DNA of 64,000 nt, taken from assembly GCA_905221615.1 (NCBI GenBank), contig CAJNDT010003224.1, positions 690,863-754,862 of the forward strand. Reading direction: 5' to 3'. Within the stretch, counting starts at the first letter, position 1. Every line of letters begins with the position of its first letter. This document shows positions 21,536 to 32,559 of the stretch, piece by piece. The position numbers were made by a program, and so were the translations under genes. This DNA is from Symbiodinium sp. CCMP2592 (taxonomy: Eukaryota; Sar; Dinophyceae; Suessiales; Symbiodiniaceae). The notes beneath the pieces are model-generated. The model had not been told where the DNA came from. It did not search any database and was given only the letters and a program-made list of their open reading frames with translations.

Positions 21536-23404
21536 ATCACCGTATAGACACCTGAACAAAGCAGGGCCCCCTAAAATCCTAAGCCCTGAACCCAGCCAAA
21601 GCCCCAAGACCTGTACTTAACCGCTATAACCCCTTAAAAACCAAACCCAGAAGCAATACCCTTCAAAGGCCCAACCCCATCACCTCAACCCTAAAATCTG
21701 GTAAGCCTAGCGTAATTGGACGGGAGCCCTACGTCGCAACCGGACAACCTAATCTTCACATATATATATATATAATTATTCATATTAAAATTCTGCATAT
21801 ATACATATATACATATATATATATATTCAACCCAACAAGCCCGGAAACCTCAAAGCCCAACCCCCTAAACCCCTATATACCGCAAAATTCAATTAACCCA
21901 ATATCCAACCTGGCCTCAGAAAAGTAGTCCGTCCAACACAAACAGAATATCACGACACACTCGCATGCAAGGGCCCATGAAAAGTCCGTAAGACATCATG
22001 AATTTATGAGGGTAACGGGTTTCGGGTTGAGGATTTAGAATCTTGGGTCCAAGGCTTAGGATAAATCATTCGAGTAACTAGCAAGCAGTAAGCCCCATCA
22101 GGAAACCGACGTGCAAGTAGTGGTAGGGTATAATTAATATTCTGGCCGAATATTGGACTTACAGGAGGTTCCAAGTCTAGCATTAAAGGCTAGAATCTTT
22201 GAGGATCTGGCGGTCCAGGGTGCTTTTCAGTGGGTGCGATTATAGGACGAGACTCACGTTTGCAGGTCTAGGTTTACCACCCTCGCAGGTCGTGCTTCTA
22301 TGTACATCAATATTGCCGATGCAGAGTATAAGGGTTTTAAGTGCAGAGTTTAGGGTGCAAGTGCGGTTGAATCACAAACTTTCCGAGTTCTCAGGGATCC
22401 ACCCCAACACATCGAACAGAAAACTGTCCATAAAGCTGCTTTAGGGTTGATCCGTTAAAACCATAAGCCCTCGGCACCACATAAGCCGCTAAACCCAAAT
22501 TTCCAAGCCCCGAGCCTCCAAACCCCAGGCCCTTCAATTGCAATGGCTAAAATATTGAACCGTTGAAAACCGAAATCCCAAGCCATAGAATACGCAATGC
22601 AATCTCCACAACTTGTAAGTCTGAAGCCCACAGCCGGCCCAACACCCCAAAGCAGCTACGAAGCACACCTCTAGCCCCAAGCTCCCAAAACAAAAGTCCA
22701 AACCCCCCAACCCTGTAAATCCACCCTCGAATCCCCGTCCGGCCCAAAAGATGAATGCAACACCATATATATATATATAGACATATCCCCAAGCCCCAAA
22801 CTCTAACCCCCAAACCCGAAAACCCTGATCCTTTACATCCCGTGTAACCGAAGCCCCAAGCCCCAAATACAATATGTATATACATATATATATATATATA
22901 TGTGCTGCTTATCCCCTATAATCTTGTGCCTTGTCGGCCGTGCGGAGAGGATCAGCTGTCGCCTGCACAGCGATTGGAACACGGTAGGGCAAGGTCCCCC
23001 AGCCCCCCTCCTTCCCCCCTCCACCCCTCGCCGTCTGTTTGGATTTTAAACCCAGATGCGCACACCCTGCCCCTTGCACGAAGCTACCTGCGAACCCCGG
23101 AAGTTTTACGCTTTAGGGTTAACGTTATAGGGTTCATATAGGGGCTCCTAGGGTTTCGCTTTTTTTCTGCTATGGGGGCGGTAGAAAAAGAGGATACAGG
23201 TCTCAAACCTTCAGACATTAGAATTTTAAAGCCGCAGATGATATATCGGGCATAATATATAGTTAACGTTAGGAGCATCTTGTTCAGAAACTTTTTATTC
23301 CTGCTAATATATATATATATATATATATATAATAATAATAATATACATATATTACACCCCTAAGCGCAACCCCGTATCCTCGGACCCGGAAAGTCTACAA
23401 CACT
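21209..23404. other. spacer with CCCTAAA-like sequence
   Basis: About 2.2 kb of mainly CCCTAAA-oriented degenerate sequence (for example 21,565-21,700, 21,835-21,910 and 22,440-22,870) with AT tracts. No exon supported. A GC-rich patch at 22,940-23,060 could hide a short exon I cannot resolve. Confidence 0.55.
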
Positions 23405-23469
23405 TCACATGTGGCCTCCTCGGCCATGTGGCCTGCCCCATCTGGCTTTGTACCACTCGTAGCTGTCGC
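23405..23469 (-). CDS. gene A terminal exon candidate
   Basis: After a GTGCAG acceptor the frame reads DSYEWYKARWGRPHGRGGHM then TGA. Short, with a good acceptor and a stop. It follows the exon at 23,632-23,840 in order. Confidence 0.4.
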
Positions 23470-23631
23470 CTGCACAAATGAATGAGTGGCGGAAAGAGAG
23501 AAATTGATTCGTCTATGCATGTCACACTTCAAGCTTTCTGTTGTTCGGTGTTGTGGTTTGGGTGTTGTTGTTGTGGTGGTGTTGTTTTGAGTATGCGATT
23601 TAATCGATACATGCACGTTGTTTGTACTAGA

Positions 23632-23840
23632 CTTGCAGTAGGCCGGCCTCAAAGATGGCTGGACCATCCACAGGGAACGGGTTCTGGGAATCTTCCGAAC
23701 ACGTGTACCGTTTCGAATACATGTACACATCATCGTTTTCTTCCGCACCCTTCGCGAAGCACACCTCCGCGGCGAGCTCCGGATCCTTGTGGGGCTTTGC
23801 ACACATGTCAGTCGGCTCCACGGTCGACTCCATGGCCACA
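23632..23840 (-). CDS. gene A exon after the P/E/S/T repeats
   Basis: The frame starts in the repeat style (MAMESTVEPTDMCAKPHKDP), then leaves it: ELAAEVCFAKGAEENDDVYM, YSKRYTCSEDSQNPFPVDGP and AIFEAGLLQ before GTCTAG, which is either a stop or a donor. It links the repeat region to unique sequence. Confidence 0.55.
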
Positions 23841-25500
23841 GCAACCTCAGAAGATCTGGGGGCTCATATTGATCCTTTTTGGGGGGCTCTGCACACTCAA
23901 CCGTCGCCTCGTGGGGCTCGGCACACTGAGGCGGCTCAAGCTCCAGGTTAATCTCCTTTCGGATTTAGTGGTTTTCTTTCGGGGTTTGGGGTATTTGGTT
24001 TGGGGCTCTTCCGGGGCTTTGCACAGTCGACCGTCGGATCAACTAGTCGTCTCCTTGCGGGCAATCTTCTTGCGGGGCTCGGCACATGTGCGCTCAACCG
24101 TCGGCACGACGTCCACGGCAGCCTCCTTTAGGGTTTAGGGGTTTAAGGTTTGGGGATCGGCACACTCGAGTGTCTCCACGACTCCTTCTGGGGCTCTGTG
24201 CGCTCAACCGTCGGCTCCGTGGCAATCTCCTATTACGGGCTCGGCACATTCTCGACCATCTTCCGGGGAAGTATTAATTTCTGGATTGCAATTGGGTGGC
24301 TAACGGTCCTTCTGGTGCTCTGCACTCTCAACCATCGGCTCTGTCGACTCCACGGCGATCTCCTATTGGGGGCTCGGCACATTCTCGAATGTCCATATAT
24401 ATAATGATATACCGGTCCTTCTGGGGCTCTGCATACTCAAACGTCGGCTCTGTCGACTCCGTGGTAATCTCCTGTTGAGGGCTGGGCACAACCGTCAGTT
24501 GGGTTTGGGGTTTCAGGATATAGGCCTTCTGGGGCTCTGCGTGCTCAACCGTCGGCTCTGTCGACTCCGTGGTAATCTCCTGTTGAGGGCTGGGCACAAC
24601 CGTCAGTTGGGTTTGGGGTTTCAGGATATAGGCCTTCTGGGGCTCTGCGTGCTCAACTGTCGGCTCTGTCGACTCCGTGGTAATCTCCTGTTGAGGGCTG
24701 GGCACAACCGTCAGTTGGGTTTGGGGTTTCAGGATATAGGCCTTCTGGGGCTCTGCGTGCTCAACCGTCGGCTCAACAGCAGTCTCCTGTTGGGGCTCGG
24801 CAGACTCGACCGTTTTCGGGAGAAGTTATTAGCAGTACTCTGTTAAAATTTGGCCAAGACAGTTGGGCCCACTGCAATATAAATATACTTAAGGGTTTCA
24901 GGGTTCGGGGTTTAAAGGCTCGGCACACTCATCGTCTCCACGGCTCCTTCTGGGGCTCTGCGCGCTCAACCGTCGGCTCATTCGACTCCACGGCATGCGC
25001 AGTCTCCTAAAGGGCACTCGATCGTAAGCTCGCTCACTGTACATCTTCGCGGGGAATTATTACTTGAAACAGTCGATCCAGGGTTTAAGCTTCTAGGGTT
25101 TGGGGCTTGCATTGCATTGGGGTTAATCATATTGTTATTTTGGGGGCTCGCACACTCGAGTGTACATGCTATGATCCACGGCTCCTTCTGGGGCGTTGTG
25201 CCCGAAACCGTCGGCTCAGGAGTCGACTCCACACCAATCTCCTGTTGAAATGTTGGGAGCTCGGCACACAAATCGTCAGCTCAGCAAGTCGAGTTCAGGG
25301 CAATCATTATCTCCGGAACCTTTAGGGTTTATAGAGGTTCGGGTTTGGGGCTTTGTGCTTAGTTTGGGACTCCGCACACTCAAGTGTCTGCGATTCACTG
25401 CTAATTAGGAACTCCTTCCGGGACTCGGCACTCTCACCCGTCGACTCCAAGGCAATTTCTGAAGTCTCGGCACACTTGCCCGTCTCCACGGCAAGCTCCT
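23841..25500 (-). CDS. gene A P/E/S/T repeat region
   Basis: Minus-strand coding units of the form ECAEPQKE..VESTEPTVE recur about every 100-250 bp, alternating with TTTAGGG/TTTGGGG-like DNA. At 24,421-24,852 the unit is a regular 108-bp (36-codon) tandem repeat of three copies, VPSPQQEITTESTEPTVEHA then EPQKAYILKPQTQLTV, in which the telomere-like DNA is itself in frame. Elsewhere the telomere-like part breaks the frame, so those stretches are either introns or decayed. The protein would be acidic, Pro/Thr-rich and disordered. Intron-exon structure is unresolved. Confidence 0.5.
24421..24852 (-). repeat. 108-bp coding minisatellite
   Basis: The marker ctggggctctgc recurs at 24,421, 24,529, 24,637 and 24,745, exactly 108 bp apart. 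The three full units are nearly identical, with one or two substitutions, so the expansion is recent. 108 bp keeps the minus-strand frame open. Confidence 0.95.
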
Positions 25501-25519
25501 TCTGGGGATCAACTACTTC

Positions 25520-25785
25520 GAATTGCAATTGGGGGCTCGGCACACTCGATAGTCGACGGCTCAACGGTCGACTCCCCCCGCTCCTCCGTCGGCTCATCAG
25601 CCGGCGGCTCCACTGAGGGCTCCGGGTCGGCACTCTCGGCGACCGGCTCCGCGGTAGGCGCACTGCCATCGTCGACGTCCTCGTCGTCGTCGTCGTCGTC
25701 ACCGGCGCCGCCGGTCCCATCGGGCGGCTGCACTGTCGCACAAACCAATGCGAGGATGTCCTTGAGATGCTGTATCTCCTGGGTC
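25520..25785 (-). CDS. gene A exon, helix plus poly-Asp segment
   Basis: After a CGCAG acceptor: TQEIQHLKDILALVCATVQP, then PDGTGGAG, a DDDDDD run and a Pro/Glu-rich part (EPVAESADPEPSVEPPADEP) passing into the EPTVE-type repeats. It joins 25,881-25,924 across a 95-nt GT-AG intron in exact phase. The poly-Asp comes from GTC-type codons repeated in DNA. Confidence 0.7.
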
Positions 25786-25880
25786 CTGCGTATACTTGCA
25801 AGGGATTCATTGATTCTTATACAACTCCCGGCCCAGTCCTGGATCTATCAGGGGTTCTACGGTATAGCCGGATTCCGTAC

Positions 25881-25924
25881 ATGGCCCGCAAGCGTACGGT
25901 GCCCGCGTTGAGGTCCACCCAGGC
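25881..25924 (-). CDS. gene A micro-exon
   Basis: A 44-nt exon reading AWVDLNAGTVRLRAM. The upstream intron is GC-AG (donor CAG/GCAAGC) and the downstream one GT-AG (AT/GTACGG); both junctions keep phase. Confidence 0.65.
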
Positions 25925-25997
25925 CTGCATAGCCAACATATGCAGAAATACACATACACATGCATTACACACATATATATATACACAACATGCTTGC

Positions 25998-26081
25998 CTG
26001 CACCTCCTTCTTCTTGTATCCAGATGGCAGCAGCTCGTGCTCTTCCTCCACCCACTTAAAGGCGGCCTCATGATCAGCAAG
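25998..26081 (-). CDS. gene A exon
   Basis: The frame reads LADHEAAFKWVEEEHELLPS then GYKKKEVQ, ending at a GC donor. It joins the micro-exon in phase 0. The upstream junction is not phase-confirmed. A charged helix, function unknown. Confidence 0.6.
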
Positions 26082-26121
26082 CTATATGATCATGATCACA
26101 TTATGAATTATTATGTGCCAC

Positions 26122-26278
26122 CCTGCTGGACCGTCGTATTTGCGAGCGAGGGCTCCTTGAATTTCGTGATCGTAGGCTGCTTCATGCCGAAATTTGCATA
26201 AAGTCTCTGCAGAATTTCATGGGCTTCATGAACAGCGTCTTCGGACATGTACTCCCTGGCCGGCAGGCAGTCGCGATC
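26122..26278 (-). CDS. gene A exon
   Basis: The frame reads DRDCLPAREYMSEDAVHEAH, then EILQRLYANFGMKQPTITKF and KEPSLANTTVQQ, ending before GTGGCAC. Clearly protein-like; the acceptor is CTTAAG. Confidence 0.6.
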
Positions 26279-26291
26279 CTTAAGTGTGATC

Positions 26292-26338
26292 AGATCGATC
26301 TATATATAGATCTATAGATCTAGTATATAGATCGATCT
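26292..26338. repeat. 47-bp palindrome
   Basis: The first 15 bases, agatcgatctatata, are the exact reverse complement of the last 15, with a partly palindromic centre built on agatctatagatct. It lies in an intron of gene A. Confidence 0.9.
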
Positions 26339-26364
26339 ATCTCAAAGTTCGATCCTGTATGCAC

Positions 26365-26497
26365 GCCAAATGACATCACTGCGACGAATTTCTGAGGCCA
26401 GTGAATGGTTGTTGTCTTGCTTGGACAGCATCCATTCGTTCAAAATCTCCTGCAGAGTCTCCAACCTCAATTCGTCAATAAAGTATTTAATGTAAAA
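26365..26497 (-). CDS. gene A exon
   Basis: The frame reads FYIKYFIDELRLETLQEILN, then EWMLSKQDNNHSLASEIRRS and DVIWRAYR. Helical. Acceptor CATGTAG. A competing frame over part of it is also open, so the exact limits are uncertain. Confidence 0.5.
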
Positions 26498-26542
26498 CTA
26501 CATGGCACTCGTAACTGTCGTATATCATGCAATGATCTTTAC

Positions 26543-26615
26543 CCAGCAACTCCGGGTCGTCACGAGGAACCTCGACCTCCACTTCAGGTTCCGCCGCCGG
26601 CTGGCCACACGACAT
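26543..26615 (-). CDS. gene A first exon candidate
   Basis: From an ATG at 26,615 the frame reads MSCGQPAAEPEVEVEVPRDD then PELL and a GTAAAG donor. The frame is open further up, so the ATG is a guess. Acidic Val/Glu repeat. Confidence 0.45.
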
Positions 26616-27855
26616 GACGGTACAAGGTAAAAAGCTGCACAGCTGCCTTCTGCAAAATGCTACAGCATGCATTGCAGCAACTCCTATTCCATAATCACGC
26701 ACACACACACACAGACGCCAACATCCGATTCAGCTAGACGACACGTGCACTGCAGCTCGAAGCTTCACAAATGCCTGCACTGATAGCTGGGATGGAAGGG
26801 CGCACCTCTCGAGGCATCCGTCCGGCCACGGAGCTTCACCAGGCGAGAGGCTCTTCGCATATCATGGTGCCAGCTCTCACAGCCGCCGTAGTGCCAGCAC
26901 ACAGTCGAAACATCATTTCGAAAGCCACGGCCATACTACATTATGCTAGTTCAAAGTGCAGGCTGCAATCTTGGAACCCGAATCCAATATATGCTTATGA
27001 TATGATCATCTTGATAATCGCCTCCTCATGAGGTGATTGGTAACAACGTTGAACATGCACACACACATATGTATACACAATTATATCCGAACATGATGCA
27101 TCGAACATTCCGCCCAACGTCCATATTCACACTCAATGCAAACTTTCACTGCAGAGCCATATCCCGTCCACTCTCCGGGCGATCGCTCACCGAAATCCCA
27201 ATCACACCCTGATGTGAACATCAAGGACCCAAACATCGAGCACGATGACACCAATGCCAGCCCCTTTCGGAATGCAAAATCATGCGACAACGACTCCTAT
27301 GGTTGATAATATTGTCTCCATATTGAATTAGGGGCTTTAAGGTGCCGTTAAGGTTTTTTCCCACTCGGTGAAACTGCAGATCAACTACTTGAAGGTATCA
27401 ACAATCATAGCCCTATGAAATGACCTTGCCCGGCAAGGGGGTTTGGAACCGGTTCGGTTCCTGGAACCAGGGGGTTTTGAGCCATGACCCCAACTGTTGG
27501 GTACATAGGCCATGGCCCCAACTATTGGGTACACGGAAGCCCTGGGAGACCTATAGAACCACATAACCCGCGCAGATAAGGCACGCTGCCAGTCCATGCT
27601 ACTCCGTGTCATGCAGCTTCAGTTCGCGGTGTGATCATCCCTTCGAATAAAAATGGAGGACACCTTTGCCTTGCAGTAAGCTTTGCTCGCCTGGCAAAAA
27701 GCAGGCTCATCCAGGCTCTTGCAGTATCTCAGGAATCAAGACGCCCCAAAAAAGGACTGCATAGATCCTCGGTGGCTGTGAGCTTTGAGCAGTTCTGGCG
27801 ACATGTATTGGCCGGGCGTGTTCCACTGACGAGGGGTCCATAGAAGCGAAAGGCT
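26616..27855. other. spacer upstream of gene A
   Basis: A minus-strand frame at 27,290-27,081 (SLMFTSGCDWDFGERSPGEW) looks protein-like but lacks clear splice sites. 27,481-27,536 is a 28-bp sequence repeated twice (ccatg.ccccaact.ttgggt). Otherwise nothing seen. Confidence 0.35.
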
Positions 27856-28050
27856 TTAATGGAGAAAGCCAGCAGTGTGCAAGAGCCATATTGCATCGCA
27901 CATCTGCCGAATCACCGACACAAACTTGGATTCTTTGGTAGCCGAGCCTCCAGAGCATTGAGCCGAGGTCACCACGTGCCGCTCCTTGCACTCATACGGC
28001 AGCTCGCCGACGCGGCGAACCACGTAGGAGTGCGCACACAATTGCAGCAT
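27856..28050 (-). CDS. exon candidate with stop
   Basis: The frame reads MLQLCAHSYVVRRVGELPYE, then CKERHVVTSAQCSGGSATKE and SKFVSVIRQMCDAIWLLHTA before a stop. Composition is natural, but splice sites are not defined and the plus strand is also open, so the strand is not certain. Confidence 0.3.
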   Translation of the reverse strand: MLQLCAHSYVVRRVGELPYECKERHVVTSAQCSGGSATKESKFVSVIRQMCDAIWLLHTAGFLH

Positions 28051-28518
28051 GTGAGACTCCCGCATGGAGTGACTTAATTATCTTAAACCACCTTGGGCCC
28101 TCCCCCCATCCCCAATGGTTTCACCGATCCGAGCAGACTGGGAAGGATTCGGGGTTCAGATGGCGTAGAAGTACTCTACCAATCCATGTGCCTATGAAGC
28201 TCGTACTTAGGCATTAAAGGGAGTCCTATATAGGTACTTTTGATTATATAGGTGCCCTGAATCCGCTGGCAGACACCGAGCACACGAACTTCAAGATGAC
28301 CAATCCCCAGAACCCAAAGCCCTGCACCTTGAACCCTTGACCCTAAACCGCGGAAGGCCCACAGCCCTGAAACGTCAACAGAAACGCCACCCCCCTAGAA
28401 AGCCCAAACTCGAAAAGCTCGACTCCTGCACGGTGTTGAGGGCCGCAATCAGTGTAGAGATCCTCAGCAGCCCAAGGGCAAGTACACGAGCCGGCCTATA
28501 GTTTAGATGTAGACTATG

Positions 28519-28628
28519 ATATGGGAGTTTCCGAAGCTAGGGGACCCTAATATATTATACGAAATAGTAGGATCCTTATTATAAGGACCCCAACACAAGG
28601 TACTCCATATTTTCGGAAACTCCCATAT
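28519..28628. mobile_element. MITE-like foldback element, family 1, copy a
   Basis: A 110-bp element with a perfect 17-bp terminal inverted repeat (atatgggagtttccgaa). The interior contains ggggaccctaa and the near-palindrome ggatcc...aaggacccc. A second copy lies at 37,458-37,558. Confidence 0.85.
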
Positions 28629-28746
28629 AGCATCACAATGTACTGTATTGGGCGGTATCGAGCGCTGCAGGGTCTGGGTTTCGAACAGTTCAGGGCTCGC
28701 CAAAATCCAGAGCCCTTCGACTGCACTTTGGCGGAAATGCACCAGT

Positions 28747-28865
28747 TATAGTTACTGCCAGAAAGTTGGAAAATGGGTTTAGGATGATTTATGCTGGGAT
28801 TCCCTACACCTTACTTTAGGGGCATGAGGAGAATTGTATTCCAACTTTATTGCTTCTACTCTATA
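28747..28865. mobile_element. MITE-like foldback element, family 2, copy b
   Basis: A 119-bp element with ends tatagtta...gccagaaagttgg and ccaacttt...cttctactctata. It matches the 118-bp copy at 11,333-11,450 in ends, size and inverted interior (ttactttaggggcatgagg). Confidence 0.75.
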
Positions 28866-29159
28866 TGGAAGCACAGGAAATGCCCACGGATTTCACGGGC
28901 GAGCTGTTTAAGGGATCTATGTGCCGTGGGTTCTGTGATTCGTTCGGGTTGACGTGAGAAGACGCCCAAAGCAAGAACAAGCCAATGTCGGACAAGGGTC
29001 TGTTGCTGTACAGTCCCTTGTGGGCGGTGGCCTCGCAAACACGATCAAGGGGCGGGCACTCCGGGGATAATTCCTTCCCCCTAATATTAAACGCCCCCCT
29101 TCTATAAAAACTGATTCCCGCTAGTGTTTTACTATTTGGGGGGGGCGGGGTTTCGGGGT

Positions 29160-29312
29160 AGCCCTAAACCTCTAAGCCTTAAAGCCCGAAGCCCTAAACC
29201 TCGAGCCCGAGACCCTAAAGCCCTGAGCCCTAGACTTTGAGCCCTCAAGCCCAAACCCTAAAGCTGTAGCCCTGAGCCCTAAACCCTTAAACCCTAAAGC
29301 CATGGTCCCTTC
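29160..29312. repeat. degenerate CCCTAAA array
   Basis: About twenty CCCTAAA-like units, many changed to CCCTGAG or CCCGAAG, in one orientation over 150 bp. The clearest interstitial telomere-like array in the window. Confidence 0.85.
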
Positions 29313-30739
29313 GGTTGGATTAGTACAGCTGTAATCTTTGGCTCCATTAAAACTCATACAATCCTAGCCCCCTCCCTAATGTTTTTATTTAATTTTCAAT
29401 TGTGGGCCCGAAACCGCGAAATTCTGGGGCCAAGGAGTATTTTTATATTAGGGGGGTTTAGTAATAGGGTGAAGCGATTACTCCGCCTGAGACTCTGGGA
29501 TGGGGCACAAGCGACAACCTAACAATCATACTGGGGGTGGGGGATAGCCCAGATCCCACTCCAAACTCCACAAGTACACCCTAAACCCTTTGAAACATAA
29601 ACTTCCATCCCAAACCCTCCAATACCTATAAGCCCCAGAAGCCCTAAACCCTGTAAGCCCTGGCCCTAAACCCTAAGCCTTCATCTCGGAGCATGGAGCG
29701 TGCCGGCGGCGACCCACCGTCAGATGCCCCACCGAAGCCGAAGAGATCCTCTGCGATAGGCTGCGCTTTAGGATGAAAAGGATTTGTGGATTTGGGTTTC
29801 CGGGTTTCTAGGATTTGTTTCGCTGCCAGGCTTTTCAAGTGTAGGGTTCATAAGGGCTTCTGGATTTCCAGGGTTTGGGGCCTCTGGGGCTTACTGATGG
29901 GTTTCAGAAGGTTCAGGGTTCAGGCTTCGGCGGTTGCACGAGGTCTTAATTCTAGTGTTTTGTTCAGGTCTGCGACTTCAACAGGTCGCAGGACAGCTCC
30001 ACCACTTTCTACAGTCTGCTATGGCACCCAAATGTGCAAGGATGTGGAACGACCTTCGCATGGAAAACCGTATGCCGTAGGCCTGTTCCTAAATCCGATG
30101 ATAATGGCATGCCCAGCCTCCATAAAACCCGTAAGCCCAAAAGCAACTCAATCCAGGTTTTCGATCTCACTTTTTCACCCGGAAAGCCTTGAACATGCGC
30201 CCCTCTTTCCCGAACAAAACAACAAATTACTGTCCCTCGCAGCTCGCGGCTTCATCTCGACAAGCTCCGTCACTCGCTCTCGAAGCTCGGCGACCTTCAG
30301 CAGCATTTGGGCAACTGCGATTCTTGAGATTTTGGAGTGCAGGCTTTATAGGGTTTAGGATGTGTTGGTTCCGGGGGGTGAAATGTTTCGCATTGCGGGA
30401 ACACGAACTTGAGGTACTACCTTCCGGGTGTTGGAGGTTGAGGGCATAGGTATTGGTATCTTTTAAGGTATTGCTCGGAGTCAAGGAGCCTGCTTGAAGG
30501 CTTTACCAATTGGGTTATATAGTTTCTGGGCGTATTGCATAAGGCCAGGGATTTTCGGCGGTTTATAGGGTTTAGGATATGTAGGGTCTAAAGCTTCGTG
30601 TAGACTGCTGGATCTTCAAACGTTATAAGCTTCACTGTTTGGGCTTGAGAAATTTGCAACTGATTGACGGCTTCCTGCATCTTCGTAGATTCCGTGCTAG
30701 CTCAAGTTTATCGCATATGCAAGCTTCTATGGAGAAAAA

Positions 30740-30960
30740 GTATGGGTAGATAGAAGATAGATAGATGGATGAATGGATGGATGGATGGATGGATGGATGG
30801 CGAGTTAGATAGATAAGCGCCGTATAGACAAATAGGGAGATAGATAGACAGGTCGACATGTAGATAAACATAAAATAAACAGACAGAAAGACGGATTGAT
30901 AGACATGGACAGACAGTGATACATAGATAGATGGATGGATAGAAAGAGGACAGATAGGTA
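30740..30960. repeat. GATA/GGAT/GACA tetranucleotide cluster
   Basis: A run of gatg units at 30,757-30,800 surrounded by gata and agac units. Simple repeat. Confidence 0.9.
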
Positions 30961-31585
30961 GTCAGAATCCCGAAGCAACACGAACGACAATCCCATGCGC
31001 TTGCTGCCAGACCGGTCCGGATCATGACTTTTCGGGGTCTCGTGTGGGGTTGAGTTGAAGGTCGCATCGTACTTACTGGATGAAGGCGTGCCGGGATGTA
31101 GTAAGAGGGGCTTTTAGTAAGGGGCTTGTTTGAAACCCAGGCAAGGTGTTTGCAACCTTACTTACTAAGTCCCTGGTCCTCTAAGCAGGGCGTAAAGGAA
31201 GGCCGTATGTAAGGCTTTGGTAAGGCACCATGTAATATGAGGCTCCCAAGCTCGAAGCCCACACCGCTTTTTGCGATTTCGGCTTGCTGACCCATGAGGC
31301 AGAACTCTGCCTGTTCGGTCTGTCATGGAACTGCACTTGCTGGCTTGCTACGGCCTCTCCAAATTCGGACGTGTAGCAACCACATGGGTAGCTAAGTCTT
31401 CTTATGTGCCTAGCTTTCTAGTGAATACGTAAATATTCAACTGATTCGTGAATTGAGTAGTGTGGGTGTTCACTCAAGTCGAAAGTTCGAAGGGACATGG
31501 CAGGAGGGCCGTGCTACCAAGGATTAGAAACATGGAGTTGCCTGAAAGCATCGTATAAGTGCCCTTTTTGACATGCTAGTGTGTA

Positions 31586-32540
31586 TCAAAGAATTGCACA
31601 CCGACCTGCGGGCGCATCAGTGTAATAGGTACCGGTAATCCGATAGCTACCATCTGGCTGGACGCGAAGCGACACGGTCCGAGCCATCTGAACCCGTGGC
31701 TGGGCACACGCCTCAAGGTCTGCATCTGCTACACCGGCAATGCCGCCGCTGACCTTGAAGTCCCTGCCGAGCAACAAAGCTGCAACGAAGGCAAAACAAA
31801 TGAAGAAGGCTCCGGAAGCAATCCATATCACTTCAATGGATCCTTGCGAGACTGCTCGTATGTGAATGTGCTGAGCAAGGACTGGCTTGAGATTCTCCAG
31901 GAATTTTCTGGAGGATTCCGGCAAGTCTGGGAGATTCTGCGTGAACACTGCTTCCATAATTTCGTGTTTGAGGCGGTCCGTGAATCTTGTCGGGTCCGTG
32001 AGATACTCGTCCGCATAATTCAGATCCATTTTCAGGAAGAGTGCAACATCGCCCGGTTTCAGCACGCCGATGGTGTCCACTGCCGAAAGCATCATTCCAT
32101 GACGATACTTTGACAAAGAATATTCTCCGACAACCCGGCACTGGAGCAGTGACATCGTTCCCTTCAAGTGTCTCTGAATGCAAGCTCGGAGCTGTTGGGA
32201 GCCAATAACCTCAATGCCGTTGTGTGCAAGGAAAGCAGGAATGGCTTCCTGTGGAATGGTGAAATTGTCGCGAGCATCATCTTCAGTGTTATCTACCTGA
32301 TAATGAAAGATGACATCTCGTTTTGCCTGCTGCGCATCGGCATTCTCCCGCGAGAATGCCTTCGGAAGACCTGGAGTGATCAGTGCTGTACCCGTGCCCT
32401 TGAGTTTGTAGGTCCTCAACCACCCACGATCGACCATATCATCGGCAACTGGCGTAAGATGCTCCTTGATGCACAAGCCGTCCTTCCAAACTTCCTGGCG
32501 GACGTTGTCTGCATAGAGGTTGCCGAGCAAGGCCCCAGCT
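31586..32540 (-). CDS. long single-exon frame, one-pass membrane protein
   Basis: The longest uninterrupted frame in the left half, about 318 codons ending in TAG. It starts inside the frame (after TAA at 32,541) without an ATG, so it is the last exon of a spliced gene or uses the internal ATG of MVDRGWLRTYKLKG. A hydrophobic segment about 80 residues from the end (IWIASGAFFICFAFVAALLL) is a good membrane helix. The part before it is mixed alpha/beta-like (IGVLKPGDVALFLKMDLNYA); the tail after it ends DAPAGRCAIL. No family recognised. The plus-strand frames here are shadows. Confidence 0.6.
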
Positions 32541-32559
32541 TAGGGCAGCAGCGACTACT

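Larger units (their letters stand above)
28081..31585. other. repeat- and MITE-bearing spacer
   Basis: No exon can be supported. It holds two foldback elements (28,519-28,628 and 28,747-28,865), CCCTAAA-type runs (29,160-29,312 and 29,575-29,690) and a GATA/GGAT microsatellite (30,740-30,960). 29,940-30,320 has a mixed-composition minus frame with no splice support. Confidence 0.5.
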
